A stretch of 21,965 nt of DNA from JALQUL01 sp964556425 (GCA_964556425.1 CAZKWC010000050.1:1-21965), one strand, 5' to 3'; shown: positions 8,754-17,676, numbered from the stretch's first letter. Notes: generated from the sequence alone by a model not told the origin. A program made the numbers and translations.

Positions 8754-11700
8754 ATGCGCCTACAGGCTATGAATTCAGGAAAAAAGAGTGGTAAAAAATT
8801 ACCACACCATTCATTTTTAAAAGCACCAAAGATGCAAACACGTCTGAATGCTAATAAGCAGCATTGGGTGCTTGTTAGTAGTGCTTTTGCATTGTTTAGT
8901 GCACCTGCATACTCTGAAACGGGTAGAGATAAGAGCGGTGATTTAAGCCTGTTAGATACCCCTGTTCAAAGCCATGAGTTAGTGAGCCAATTGGCACTTC
9001 TCAAATCAAGTGAACCCGTAGTAAAGCAGTTAGCTTTAGTTGCTCAAGCAGATCAAAAAAATACGACTACTGCCTTAACAGAAAATTTAGTTTTTAATCA
9101 ATTAGACAAAGTTGGTCGAGTTTGGATTTCGGAGGTTCCTTCTTTACTCAATCCACAGTTATCAATTGCTGCCTCTCCACTAGTTGCAATTAAAGATCAA
9201 AAAATTGCTGAACCCATTAGTTTTAAAATTTATAGTAATTACACTGCCTTTATTGATAAAGCAGAAGTGATTATATTTGCATCAAACGACCCCGACAGAA
9301 TTAAAGCGGTTCATACAATAGCGGTTCCTTTAAGCATTCTTAATAATCAAATAACCGTAAGTTGGAATGGGCAATTTAATACGCCTGTACAGTTAAAAGA
9401 AGGTGAATATCTTGCCTTTAAACTCAGAGTTTACGACAAAGATGGTCGTTGGGATGAAACGGTAGTAAAAGAGCTAAGGTTGGTGAGTGAGCAAGAAAAG
9501 AATAAATCCCTGACCCAATTAAAGAATGTTTCTGACCTTAACTTACAGTTAAAGAGTCAAGAGCGTGGTTTAACTCTTGATGATTATTTGGTCGAAAAAA
9601 ATGTTTTTGCACAAAATTCCTTAGCGATTCAAAATATCCCAGTCGTAGGCTCTATTGTTAAACTTAGAGGTCAAGATATTGAACCTGGTTTTACTCTACA
9701 AATTAACCAACAATCTGTTCCAATCGACAGTTCGAGGCAATTTGTCATGGAGTATTTGCTTCCAATTGGTGAGTATAGTTTTAATATAGAGGCCGCTTCC
9801 AAGACAGAAAAAATAATTCAAACATTAAAGACAAAAATTAGTGGTGAACATTTTTTTATGGTCGGTTTGGCTGACTTGACCTATTCAGAAAACACCTATA
9901 GCGGTGCAATAGAAGCAGTCACCGATGAAGACTACCAACGTTTTACAGGTAATCACACTGATGGTCGATTGGCCTTTTATTTAAAAGCTAAAATCAAAGG
10001 TAAATATTTACTAACTGCACAAGCCGATACCCAAGAAAAAGAATTAAAGGACATAGCTAAAAACTTTTTTAAAGCCGATAGAACCGATTTATTTAGACGA
10101 ATTGACCCTGATCTTTATTACCCAATTTATGGCGATGACTCAGTTCCGCTCAAGGAAGTAGATACCAGCGGTCGTTTATTTGTGCGCTTAGATTGGGATA
10201 AGAGTTATGTTAATTGGGGAAATGTTAGAACCGAATTTGACTCTAATAAATTAGCTTCCTTTAATCGTAATTTATACGGCGGAAAATTAGTTTATAGAAG
10301 CCTTGATACCAACCCCCAAGGTGAGCCCACCACTCAGCTTCAAGTATTTGGCGCTGAACAACAAACTGCCCCTGGTCGATCTGAATTGTTAGGGACTGGC
10401 GGTAGTTTGTATTATTTGCGTCATACGGATGTGGTGCCCGGCTCAGAAAAAATTGTTTTAGAACTTCGAGATGCCAGGTCTGAAAGGGTAGAAAATAGAT
10501 TTGAATTAAAAGCAGGCCGTGATTACGAAATGGATGCATTTCAAGGCCGTATTATTTTAAGTCGTCCTTTACTTCAAATTACCCAAGATAATTTACCTCA
10601 GCAAGATTTATCTGGCTTAGGCCTAGAAAATATTTTGGTGGCTCAGTACGAATATTATCCCAATCAATTTGACGCTAGCAACTATACCTCTGGTATAGAA
10701 GCTAAGCAATGGCTGGGTCGATACATTGCTGTGGGTGCTAACTATGTAAAAGAAAATAGATCGGGTCAAGACTTTGAGTTGTCTGGCGTTGATTTAACCC
10801 TACAAGCCGGAGCAGGTTCGTGGTTAAAATTGGAGCAAGCACAATCAAAATCAAGTTTAGCCCCTCGGTTCTTTTCGACTGATGGTGGTTTACGCTTTAA
10901 TGAAATTAGCAGTGTTAACTTACTTCAAGAAGACAGTGGTCAGGCTCAATCAATAGAAGGCCGATTGAATACCCAAGAACTTGGATTGACTCAAGCGCCT
11001 TGGAAATCTGCATTTTGGATCAAAGAAAAGTCGGCTAATTTTTCTTCTGAGCATAGCACTGTATCGGGTAAAGATTCGATTGACAAAGGCCTCGAGATTG
11101 TGGGCCAAGTCAACTCAATAGTGCAAGTATTGCTTTCTTATAAAAGCTTAGACAACAAACGATTGATAACTGATGCAAGCACTCAAACCATATCTGAAGA
11201 GACAGAGCATCTTGAGACCCGTAAAGCGGGTTTGATTTGGAACCCTACTCCTGAGACGACACTGAGCGCACAACTCGAAAATGTACTCGAAACCAATAAT
11301 CAAAAACAGCAAAGTGAAGCGGGATTATTGGGTTTGCGAGTGAACCAAAAAATCAATGATCGATTAGATATTTTTTTGGCGGCGCAAAAAAGTTTTGCAC
11401 ATCAAAATTATGCCAATAATGATGCTTACAGCATTGGCAGCAAGGTGCAACTCAATGATGCTTCTTCAGCTAGTCTTGAATACACCGATGGTGATAGGGG
11501 CCAAGCTTTAACGGCTGCTGCCACTTATGCATTTACACCAAAATATTCTATTTTTGGTACCTATAGCTATAGTCCACAACAATCAAGCAGTAGTGCTTTA
11601 GATCAATTAGTAACAAGTCGAAGTTTTACCGAACAAACCGCATGGAGTGTGGGTCAAAGATTACAAGTGTCAGAAAAGGTAAGGGCAGTGACTGAAACTC

Positions 11701-12677
11701 AAGTGCAGGAGCAAGCACTCAGTAGCAGTGTGCTACATAATGTAGGCCTTGAATATTCGCCAATTGCGAACTGGAATTTAGCCGTTTCTATGCAAGATGG
11801 GCAAGTGAACAATAAAGATAGCAATAATAGTGTGCATCGTCAATCGGTGTCTATATCAGCCGCTTACACTGATGCAAAAACTGAATGGGCCACCAAATTA
11901 GAGCATAGGGCAGATACCCCCTCGGATCAGCCTTTGAATCAATCGACCCAATGGGTAGCAACTAATCGCTTAACGCATAAAGTGGGTGATGACTTGCGCC
12001 TCATTGCCAAGATCAATTATTCAATTGCAGAACAAGATAATATTTCATCAAATATCATAGTTCCAGAAATTAGCGAAGCTGACACTAGCAATATTACCAA
12101 GCAAGCCCAGTTAATTGACGCGAGTTTGGGTTTTGCTTGGCGACCCATTACAGGTCGTTGGAGTGTGTTGGCTAAATATGGTTATATCTATGATTTAGCT
12201 CCAGTTGGACAAACGACTAGCAGTGGTGCTAATTATGATCAAGAATCGCATATTGCTTCTATAGAAGCTAATTACGAAGTAAACAGTTATTTGGATACCG
12301 CAGCTAAACTAGCTCAAAGACAAACTTCCACCCGATTAGAGCGCGGTAAAGGGGCTTGGTTTAGTAATAATGCGACTTATGCGGCTGCTCAAGTGCGTTT
12401 AAAACTAAGAGGCTTTAGCCACTTCAATCAATCTTCTATGGCGACTAATAAAAAATCAAATGATTTGTGGAATGGTTGGTCGGTATTGTCTGAATATAGA
12501 ATGTTAAAAACTGAAAATGACGGGGTGAAAAAAGGCGCTTTAGTTTCAATTGAAAAAGATATTAATCAATACCAAAAAATTAGTGTGGGTTATAACTTCA
12601 CTGATTTTTCTTCTGATTTAAGTCAGTTAAGTTATAAAAGCAAGGGATTTTTTATTAACTTTGTGGGCAGGTTTTAA
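8754..12677 (+). CDS. Large outer-membrane beta-barrel partner of DUF11 surface proteins
   Basis: A 1307-residue protein, 55 bp after the giant gene and probably co-transcribed. A signal peptide (VLVSSAFALFSAPAYS) ends near residue 54, after a long basic N-terminal region; ATG codons at residues 6 and 27 are alternative starts. A periplasmic or extracellular part follows (to ~360). It is followed by a core conserved in this uncharacterised family: FFMVGLADLTYS (~365-376), LFRRIDPDLYYPIYGDDS (~445-463), and GTGGSLYYLRHTD plus FQGRIILSRPL (~550-605). Residues ~620-1307 are alternating polar/hydrophobic strands, ending FFINFVGRF with a terminal Phe, as expected for a BAM-assembled barrel. No TonB box or OmpA peptidoglycan-binding domain is seen. 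Known homologues are encoded next to DUF11/SdrD-B proteins. I infer that it anchors or exports the giant protein. Confidence 0.8.
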   Translation: MRLQAMNSGKKSGKKLPHHSFLKAPKMQTRLNANKQHWVLVSSAFALFSAPAYSETGRDKSGDLSLLDTPVQSHELVSQLALLKSSEPVVKQLALVAQADQKNTTTALTENLVFNQLDKVGRVWISEVPSLLNPQLSIAASPLVAIKDQKIAEPISFKIYSNYTAFIDKAEVIIFASNDPDRIKAVHTIAVPLSILNNQITVSWNGQFNTPVQLKEGEYLAFKLRVYDKDGRWDETVVKELRLVSEQEKNKSLTQLKNVSDLNLQLKSQERGLTLDDYLVEKNVFAQNSLAIQNIPVVGSIVKLRGQDIEPGFTLQINQQSVPIDSSRQFVMEYLLPIGEYSFNIEAASKTEKIIQTLKTKISGEHFFMVGLADLTYSENTYSGAIEAVTDEDYQRFTGNHTDGRLAFYLKAKIKGKYLLTAQADTQEKELKDIAKNFFKADRTDLFRRIDPDLYYPIYGDDSVPLKEVDTSGRLFVRLDWDKSYVNWGNVRTEFDSNKLASFNRNLYGGKLVYRSLDTNPQGEPTTQLQVFGAEQQTAPGRSELLGTGGSLYYLRHTDVVPGSEKIVLELRDARSERVENRFELKAGRDYEMDAFQGRIILSRPLLQITQDNLPQQDLSGLGLENILVAQYEYYPNQFDASNYTSGIEAKQWLGRYIAVGANYVKENRSGQDFELSGVDLTLQAGAGSWLKLEQAQSKSSLAPRFFSTDGGLRFNEISSVNLLQEDSGQAQSIEGRLNTQELGLTQAPWKSAFWIKEKSANFSSEHSTVSGKDSIDKGLEIVGQVNSIVQVLLSYKSLDNKRLITDASTQTISEETEHLETRKAGLIWNPTPETTLSAQLENVLETNNQKQQSEAGLLGLRVNQKINDRLDIFLAAQKSFAHQNYANNDAYSIGSKVQLNDASSASLEYTDGDRGQALTAAATYAFTPKYSIFGTYSYSPQQSSSSALDQLVTSRSFTEQTAWSVGQRLQVSEKVRAVTETQVQEQALSSSVLHNVGLEYSPIANWNLAVSMQDGQVNNKDSNNSVHRQSVSISAAYTDAKTEWATKLEHRADTPSDQPLNQSTQWVATNRLTHKVGDDLRLIAKINYSIAEQDNISSNIIVPEISEADTSNITKQAQLIDASLGFAWRPITGRWSVLAKYGYIYDLAPVGQTTSSGANYDQESHIASIEANYEVNSYLDTAAKLAQRQTSTRLERGKGAWFSNNATYAAAQVRLKLRGFSHFNQSSMATNKKSNDLWNGWSVLSEYRMLKTENDGVKKGALVSIEKDINQYQKISVGYNFTDFSSDLSQLSYKSKGFFINFVGRF

Positions 12678-12735
12678 GTCTCTTTTATTCTTTAATAAGG
12701 TGCATTATTGTGATAGATGAATGCGCCGAGTTTGC

Positions 12736-12777
12736 AAAATAAAAAAGGCCTTTATTGCAGGATCAACAAAGGCCTTT
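12736..12777 (-). terminator. Rho-independent terminator of the minus-strand beta-oxidation genes
   Basis: Two 14-base arms (12744-12757 and 12764-12777) enclose a 6-base loop. In the minus-strand transcript all 14 pairs form, with one G-U, and the hairpin is followed by a U-rich run (TTTATTTT). In the plus direction there is one A-C mismatch and almost no U-run, so termination of the surface genes here would be weaker. Confidence 0.85.
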
Positions 12778-12800
12778 AGCGGGAAGGGTTTCAACCAATT

Positions 12801-14948
12801 TTAATACACTGGCTGGTGTTGAATAAGGCAGTCTTTCACTTCTTGCGTCACTTCAAAGCCAGGTCCAAATTGACTAGCTAATTCTGCAGCCCTTTGGCAG
12901 AAGGCCTCTATGCCCATACTGTAAATAAATTGTAAGGCTCCGCCTGTCCAGGCTGGAAATCCAATTCCAAAAATAGAACCAATATTGCCATCATGCACAG
13001 TGGTGAGTACATTTTCAGTTAAGCATCTAGCGGTTTCTATAGCTTGCCTATAAAGAATTCTATCCTTTACATCTTGTAATAGATATTGCGGATTTTCTTT
13101 GCCATAATGCACTGCTAAATCGGGCCACAAATATTTTTTCTGACCTTTAGTTGCAGGGTATTCATAAAAACCAGCGCCAGCAGCTCGGCCATGCCGGGCT
13201 AATTTTTTGACCATTTCCTCTACCAATAATTCGCCTGGTGTGGCAATGTAGGTTTTACCTTCTAAAGCGTAATCGGCACGGGTTTGATCTAACACATGCA
13301 CACTTAAAGTAAGAGCAGTTTCATCAAGCACCGCCAATGGGCCCACTGGCATACCTACTTGCATGGCGGCGTTTTCAATGACAGCAGCTGGTATTCCTTC
13401 ACCTAACATGGCCGCTCCTTCCATTACAAAAGTGCCAAAGGTGCGACTGGTGTAAAAACCACGTGAATCGTTGACAACGATAGGAATTTTGCCAAGTTGT
13501 TGTACGTAGTCAAAGGCTTTTGCTACCGTTTCATCGGAAGTGGCTTTGCCCCGAATAATTTCAACTAGTTTCATTTTATCAACTGGGCTAAAAAAATGAA
13601 TACCGATAAATTTTTCGGCTTGATTGCTAGCTTTAGCTAGGCCACTGATGGGTAAAGTAGAAGTGTTAGAGGCAAAAAAACCAGTGCTTAATAATTTGCC
13701 TTCTGATGCTTGGGTAACACTGGCTTTTAAATCTCGGTTTTCAAAAACTGCCTCAATAATAAGATCGCAGCCAGTTAAATCTTCATAAGAGTCGGTGGTG
13801 TGTATGAGTTGAAGTAACTGTTCTTGAGCAGCGGTGCTCATACGGCCTTTATCGACTCTGGCTTGAGTCAGTTTGTGGCTGTAAGACTTGCCTTTTTCTG
13901 CCGCTTCTTTGCTCACATCTTTTAAGACGGTGCTAATTCCTTTAGCCGCTTGTGAATAAGCAATACCTGAACCCATCATGCCAGCGCCTAAAATGCCTAC
14001 TTTTTTAGCTTGGTAACGTTCTGCTGAGCCAGGTCTTGACTGCCCCGACTTGATCGCATTCATATTAAAGAAAAAAGTATTGACCATGTTTTTGGCCACA
14101 GGATGGGTAAACAACTTGGCTAAATAACGGCTTTCAATTCGCAAGGCTGTATCAAAATCGACTTGTGCTCCCTCCACCATTGCTGCTAGTGCCGCCTCAG
14201 GGGCTGGATAAAGGCCTCTAGAGGTTTTTTTAATCATGGCTGGTGCCACAGTAAGGGCCATTGCCACTTTAGGGTTGCTAGGCGTTCCACCTGGTATTTT
14301 GTAGTCTTTTTGATCCCAAGGATGACTTGATACAGGATGAGTTTGAATAAAATCCAAGGCTTGAGACAGGAGTTGTTCTGGGGTATCGACTATTTCATGA
14401 ATTAAACCCAGTTCTAGGGCTTTTTGTGGGTTAAAAAGTTGCCCTTCTAACAAAAATGGCTGTGCCCCCATTAAGCCCAACAAACGTACCATCTTGGTGA
14501 TACCACTTGCACCCGGAATAAGGCCTAAGCTGACCTCCGGTAAACCTAATTGGGTTTTAGCGTGTTTGAGTGCTATTCGGTGGTGGCCAATTAAAGCCAC
14601 TTCCCAACCACCGCCCATTGCAGAGCCATTGATGCAAGAAACTACTGGAACACCTAAAGTTTCTATGGTTCTAAAGCTGTGCTTGAGCTTTTCAATTTGT
14701 TGAAAAAAGGCAGGACCATCGGTTTGCTCGGTTCGCATAAAAGCTTTAAGGTCAGCTCCTGCAAAAAAAGTGGTTTTTGCCGAACTTAATATCACACCTT
14801 TGATTTGCGCTTTATCTTTAACGATTTGCTCGGCTAGGCTGTGCATATCGGCTTGCCACTCTAGGCACATGGTGTTAACGGGTGAATCGGGCTGATTAAA
14901 AACAACGTGGGCAATTCCTTGTGCCAATGAGTATTGAATGGTTTTCAT
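12801..14948 (-). CDS. FadB/FadJ-type enoyl-CoA hydratase / 3-hydroxyacyl-CoA dehydrogenase
   Basis: A bifunctional beta-oxidation enzyme of 715 residues, the length of FadJ and FadB. It hydrates enoyl-CoA and then oxidises 3-hydroxyacyl-CoA with NAD. The N-terminal crotonase domain shows an FFAGADLKAF oxyanion segment. Both catalytic glutamates are present: E116 in MGGGWE and E138 in LGLPE, with two residues more between them than in E. coli FadB. The Rossmann motif GILGAGMMGSGIA starts near residue 318. The dehydrogenase catalytic His is H451 in GIHFFSP, followed by VEIIRG. It lies 90 bp downstream of the thiolase and ends before a strong terminator. No strong ribosome binding site precedes the ATG. 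Whether it should be called fadB or fadJ cannot be decided from sequence alone. Confidence 0.93.
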   Translation of the reverse strand: MKTIQYSLAQGIAHVVFNQPDSPVNTMCLEWQADMHSLAEQIVKDKAQIKGVILSSAKTTFFAGADLKAFMRTEQTDGPAFFQQIEKLKHSFRTIETLGVPVVSCINGSAMGGGWEVALIGHHRIALKHAKTQLGLPEVSLGLIPGASGITKMVRLLGLMGAQPFLLEGQLFNPQKALELGLIHEIVDTPEQLLSQALDFIQTHPVSSHPWDQKDYKIPGGTPSNPKVAMALTVAPAMIKKTSRGLYPAPEAALAAMVEGAQVDFDTALRIESRYLAKLFTHPVAKNMVNTFFFNMNAIKSGQSRPGSAERYQAKKVGILGAGMMGSGIAYSQAAKGISTVLKDVSKEAAEKGKSYSHKLTQARVDKGRMSTAAQEQLLQLIHTTDSYEDLTGCDLIIEAVFENRDLKASVTQASEGKLLSTGFFASNTSTLPISGLAKASNQAEKFIGIHFFSPVDKMKLVEIIRGKATSDETVAKAFDYVQQLGKIPIVVNDSRGFYTSRTFGTFVMEGAAMLGEGIPAAVIENAAMQVGMPVGPLAVLDETALTLSVHVLDQTRADYALEGKTYIATPGELLVEEMVKKLARHGRAAGAGFYEYPATKGQKKYLWPDLAVHYGKENPQYLLQDVKDRILYRQAIETARCLTENVLTTVHDGNIGSIFGIGFPAWTGGALQFIYSMGIEAFCQRAAELASQFGPGFEVTQEVKDCLIQHQPVY

Positions 14949-14981
14949 GGTTATTGGTCTAATGATGCTTATAAGAGGACA

Positions 14982-15017
14982 GCTTGCCCATTCATCTATT
15001 TTGGAAGTTGGGCAGGC
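14982..15017 (-). other. Inverted repeat between the thiolase and fadB/fadJ-like genes
   Basis: GCTTGCCCA (14982-14990) and TGGGCAGGC (15009-15017) form a 9-base stem around an 18-base loop. In the minus-strand transcript one position is a C-A mismatch. There is no following U-run. It could be an mRNA processing or stability hairpin between the two cistrons; the function is unknown. Confidence 0.35.
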
Positions 15018-15038
15018 AAAAGAAAAAAGAAAGAGGAG

Positions 15039-16244
15039 TTAAAGTCGCTCTACGATGGTGGCAATACCCATACCGCCGCCTACACATAAAGTCACTAATC
15101 CATATCGGAGTTGTCGTCTGTGGAGTTCATCGACTATGCAACCAATTAACATAGCGCCAGTGGCACCTAGAGGATGGCCCATGGCAATTGCTCCCCCGTT
15201 CACATTGACTTTTTCATGCGGTACATGTAGCTCTTGCATAAAGCGCATAGGAACCGCAGCAAAAGCTTCATTTACCTCGAATAAATCGATTTGATCGATG
15301 GTTAATTTTGCTTTTGCTAATGCTTTGCGGGCGGCTGGCATGGGGCCGGTGAGCATGATGGTGGGGTCTGCACCAGATAAAGCAGTCGCTACAATTCTGG
15401 CTCTTGGCGTAAGTTGATGCACTTTGCCAGCGGCTTGCGAACCAATTAAAACTGCAGCTGCACCATCGACAATACCAGAGGAGTTGCCAGCATGATGGAC
15501 ATGATGAATTCTTTCAACTTGAGGATACCTAGACAAAGCGACTTGATCAAAACCCATCGCTCCCATTTGTTCAAACGCTGGTTTTAAGTTGCCCAAACCT
15601 TCAAGGGTAGTGTTGGGTTTAATGAACTCATCTTGGGCCAAAATAATTTGCCCCATGCTATCAACGACCGGAATAACCGATTGATTAAAATAACCCGAGT
15701 GTTGTGCATGGGTAGCACGGCGTTGACTCTCGAGGGCAAACTGATCAACGTCCTGACGACTAAAACCGTTCATGGTGGCGATTAAATCGGCGCCTATACC
15801 TTGCGGCACAAAAGCAGTGGCACAGTTGGTTTCTGGGTCCATAGCCCAAGCACCGCCATCAGAACCAATAGGCACCCGGCTCATGCTTTCAAGGCCGCCT
15901 GCAACGACTAAATCTTCCCAGCCCGAGCGAATTTTTTGAGCCGCCATATTGACTGCTTCAAGGCCAGAAGCACAAAAGCGATTAATTTGTACCCCAGAGG
16001 CTTGAAAATCCCAACCCGCTTTTAGTGCTGCCACTTTAGGAATGACTGAACCTTGCTCGCCAATTGGGGAGACTACTCCCATCACAATATCATCGACAGC
16101 AGAGGTTTCAAATTGATTGCGTTGATGCAGTTGGCTGAGTAAACCGGCTAATAAATTAATAGGTTTGACCTCATATAAACTGCCATCTTTTTTGCCTTTT
16201 CCACGAGGTGTTCGAATGGCATCATAAATAAACGCTTCGGTCAT
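15039..16244 (-). CDS. Thiolase (acetyl-CoA C-acyltransferase)
   Basis: A 401-residue thiolase-family enzyme of normal length. It would cleave 3-ketoacyl-CoA with CoA in the last step of beta-oxidation, or run as an acetyl-CoA acetyltransferase. The nucleophilic Cys is C91 in NRFCASG. The VNEAFA motif is near residue 310. H357 lies in MGHPLGATGA and the C-terminal general acid/base Cys is C387 in LCVGGGMG. All catalytic positions are intact. The ATG has a good AAGGAC ribosome binding site seven bases upstream. It is the first gene of a minus-strand pair with the FadB/FadJ-type enzyme, which argues for a FadA-like role, and it is divergent from the acyl-CoA dehydrogenase across a region with an operator-like palindrome. 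Chain-length preference cannot be read from the sequence. Confidence 0.92.
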   Translation of the reverse strand: MTEAFIYDAIRTPRGKGKKDGSLYEVKPINLLAGLLSQLHQRNQFETSAVDDIVMGVVSPIGEQGSVIPKVAALKAGWDFQASGVQINRFCASGLEAVNMAAQKIRSGWEDLVVAGGLESMSRVPIGSDGGAWAMDPETNCATAFVPQGIGADLIATMNGFSRQDVDQFALESQRRATHAQHSGYFNQSVIPVVDSMGQIILAQDEFIKPNTTLEGLGNLKPAFEQMGAMGFDQVALSRYPQVERIHHVHHAGNSSGIVDGAAAVLIGSQAAGKVHQLTPRARIVATALSGADPTIMLTGPMPAARKALAKAKLTIDQIDLFEVNEAFAAVPMRFMQELHVPHEKVNVNGGAIAMGHPLGATGAMLIGCIVDELHRRQLRYGLVTLCVGGGMGIATIVERL

Positions 16245-16302
16245 ACTTGTCCTTTATGTATTGAAATGGGAGTTGTGAGTCTTGCTTTTAGGAGTATACT
16301 CA

Positions 16303-16328
16303 TTTTACCAAGCAAGTGCTTTGTAAAA
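16303..16328. promoter_or_regulatory. 26-bp near-perfect palindrome, candidate operator of the divergent beta-oxidation genes
   Basis: The arms TTTTACCAAGCA (16303-16314) and TGCTTTGTAAAA (16317-16328) match at 11 of 12 positions around a central AG. This is the size and form of a TetR-family operator, and TetR-type repressors commonly sense acyl-CoA in proteobacterial fatty-acid catabolism. A separate perfect 10-bp palindrome, GAGTATACTC, abuts it at 16292-16301. The site is 59 bases from the thiolase start and 177 bases from the dehydrogenase start. The regulator is not encoded in this window. Confidence 0.6.
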
Positions 16329-16364
16329 ATGAACTTTGGTGACTGGGGTTTGTACTAGTAGCCG

Positions 16365-16390
16365 AAATAATCTATTTTCGAAGATTATTT
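16365..16390. promoter_or_regulatory. 9-bp inverted repeat in the divergent intergenic region
   Basis: AAATAATCT (16365-16373) and AGATTATTT (16382-16390) are perfect inverted copies around eight bases. Two more Ts follow the right arm and a TTGACTTGACC stretch comes next. It could be a second operator or a short hairpin. It lies between the 26-bp palindrome and the acyl-CoA dehydrogenase start. Confidence 0.35.
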
Positions 16391-16504
16391 TTGACTTGAC
16401 CCGAAACATTTGTAAGCTCGCCATCGATGGTGTTGATGAGCGGGTAAAAAGTTTTTTTGCGGGAATTTTTTCAATAGATTTGAGTTTTTAATAAGGGTTA
16501 CATC

Positions 16505-17665
16505 ATGATTGAGCGTAGTTTATTTAGTCCTGAACATATTGCCTTTAGAGATAGTTTTAAGCGCTTTATTGACAAAGAAATAGCCCCTTTTCATGCTCAA
16601 TGGGAGGAGCAAGGTTTTGTTGATAGAGCAGTATGGAGTAAGGCGGGTGAAAATGGGTTTTTATGTCCCACCATGCCAGAAGCCTATGGCGGCTCAGATG
16701 CCGATAAAATTTATGCCCTCATTCAATTTGAGGAATTGGCAAGTGCTGGTTTTACGGGTATTGGTTTTAATTTGCACAATGAAATTGTGGCTCCCTATAT
16801 TTTGCATTACGGCACCGAAGAACAAAAACAAAAATACCTACCTAAGTTGGCCAGTGGAGAAATGGTGGGCGCTATTGCAATGAGTGAACCTGCTGCTGGC
16901 TCTGATTTGCAAGGTATTAAAACCACCGCTATGCAACAAGCAGATGGCACTTATTTATTAAAAGGCAGTAAAACATTTATTACCAATGGCTGGCATGCGG
17001 ATTTGGTCATTGTGGTGGCTAAGACCAACCCACAGGCTGGGGCAAAAGGCACGAGTTTATTTTTAGTAGAGCGTGGTATGCCTGGATTTGAAAAAGGTCA
17101 ACGCTTGAAAAAAATGGGCTTAAAAGCGCAAGACACATCTGAACTCTTTTTTGATAATGTAGTGCTTAATGAAGAACAATTATTAGGTGGCAAAGCTTTA
17201 GAAAACAAAGGCTTTATTTGCCTAATGGAGCAGCTGCCTTGGGAGCGTTTGCAAATTGCCATTATGGCGGTAGCAGCCACTCAAGCGGCTATCAATTGGA
17301 CAGTGGACTATGTGAAACAAAGGCAAGTTTTTGGGCAGCCTGTGGCGGCTTTTCAAAACACCCGTTTTACCTTGGCAGAGGCCCAAACCAAAGCTCAAGT
17401 GGCGCAGGTTTTTGTCGATAAATGTATGGAGCTCGTGTTGGTCAATCAACTCGATACTGCGACTGCTAGCATGGCAAAATATTGGACCACTGATTTGCAA
17501 TGCGAAGTAATGGATGAGTGTGTGCAATTGTTTGGTGGTTATGGCTATATGTGGGAATACCCGATTACCCGTGCATTTGCCGATGCCAGGGTGCAAAGAA
17601 TTTATGGCGGCACCAATGAAATTATGAAAGAAGTAATTACCAGGTCAATGGGTTTAGGTAAATAA
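16505..17665 (+). CDS. Acyl-CoA dehydrogenase, long-chain/isovaleryl type by catalytic residue
   Basis: A 386-residue FAD-dependent acyl-CoA dehydrogenase that catalyses the first oxidation of beta-oxidation, passing electrons to ETF. N-terminal helical, middle beta (AIAMSEPAAGSDLQG, ~residues 122-136) and C-terminal helical domains are all present. The FAD/dimer motifs RQVFGQPVAAFQ and QLFGGYGYMWEYP are intact. In medium- and short-chain enzymes the base lies in an IYEGT motif; here that motif reads IYGGTNEI, so the Glu is Gly. Instead E247 in LPWERLQIA sits where long-chain and isovaleryl-CoA dehydrogenases place their base. A fatty-acid substrate is inferred from the divergent thiolase and FadB/FadJ genes. 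An AAGGG ribosome binding site is about eight bases before the ATG. Confidence 0.92.
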   Translation: MIERSLFSPEHIAFRDSFKRFIDKEIAPFHAQWEEQGFVDRAVWSKAGENGFLCPTMPEAYGGSDADKIYALIQFEELASAGFTGIGFNLHNEIVAPYILHYGTEEQKQKYLPKLASGEMVGAIAMSEPAAGSDLQGIKTTAMQQADGTYLLKGSKTFITNGWHADLVIVVAKTNPQAGAKGTSLFLVERGMPGFEKGQRLKKMGLKAQDTSELFFDNVVLNEEQLLGGKALENKGFICLMEQLPWERLQIAIMAVAATQAAINWTVDYVKQRQVFGQPVAAFQNTRFTLAEAQTKAQVAQVFVDKCMELVLVNQLDTATASMAKYWTTDLQCEVMDECVQLFGGYGYMWEYPITRAFADARVQRIYGGTNEIMKEVITRSMGLGK

Positions 17666-17676
17666 TCGTCTTGTAT

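Noticed and set aside
10261..10539. 92-residue open frame antisense to the barrel gene
   Set aside because: It overlaps the most conserved core of the barrel protein and has no recognisable domain.
8754..12677. TonB-dependent receptor
   Set aside because: No TonB box or plug-domain motif was seen; the N-terminal core instead resembles DUF11-associated outer-membrane proteins.
17218..17596. Open frames overlapping the acyl-CoA dehydrogenase on both strands
   Set aside because: They are shadows of a complete, motif-supported dehydrogenase gene.
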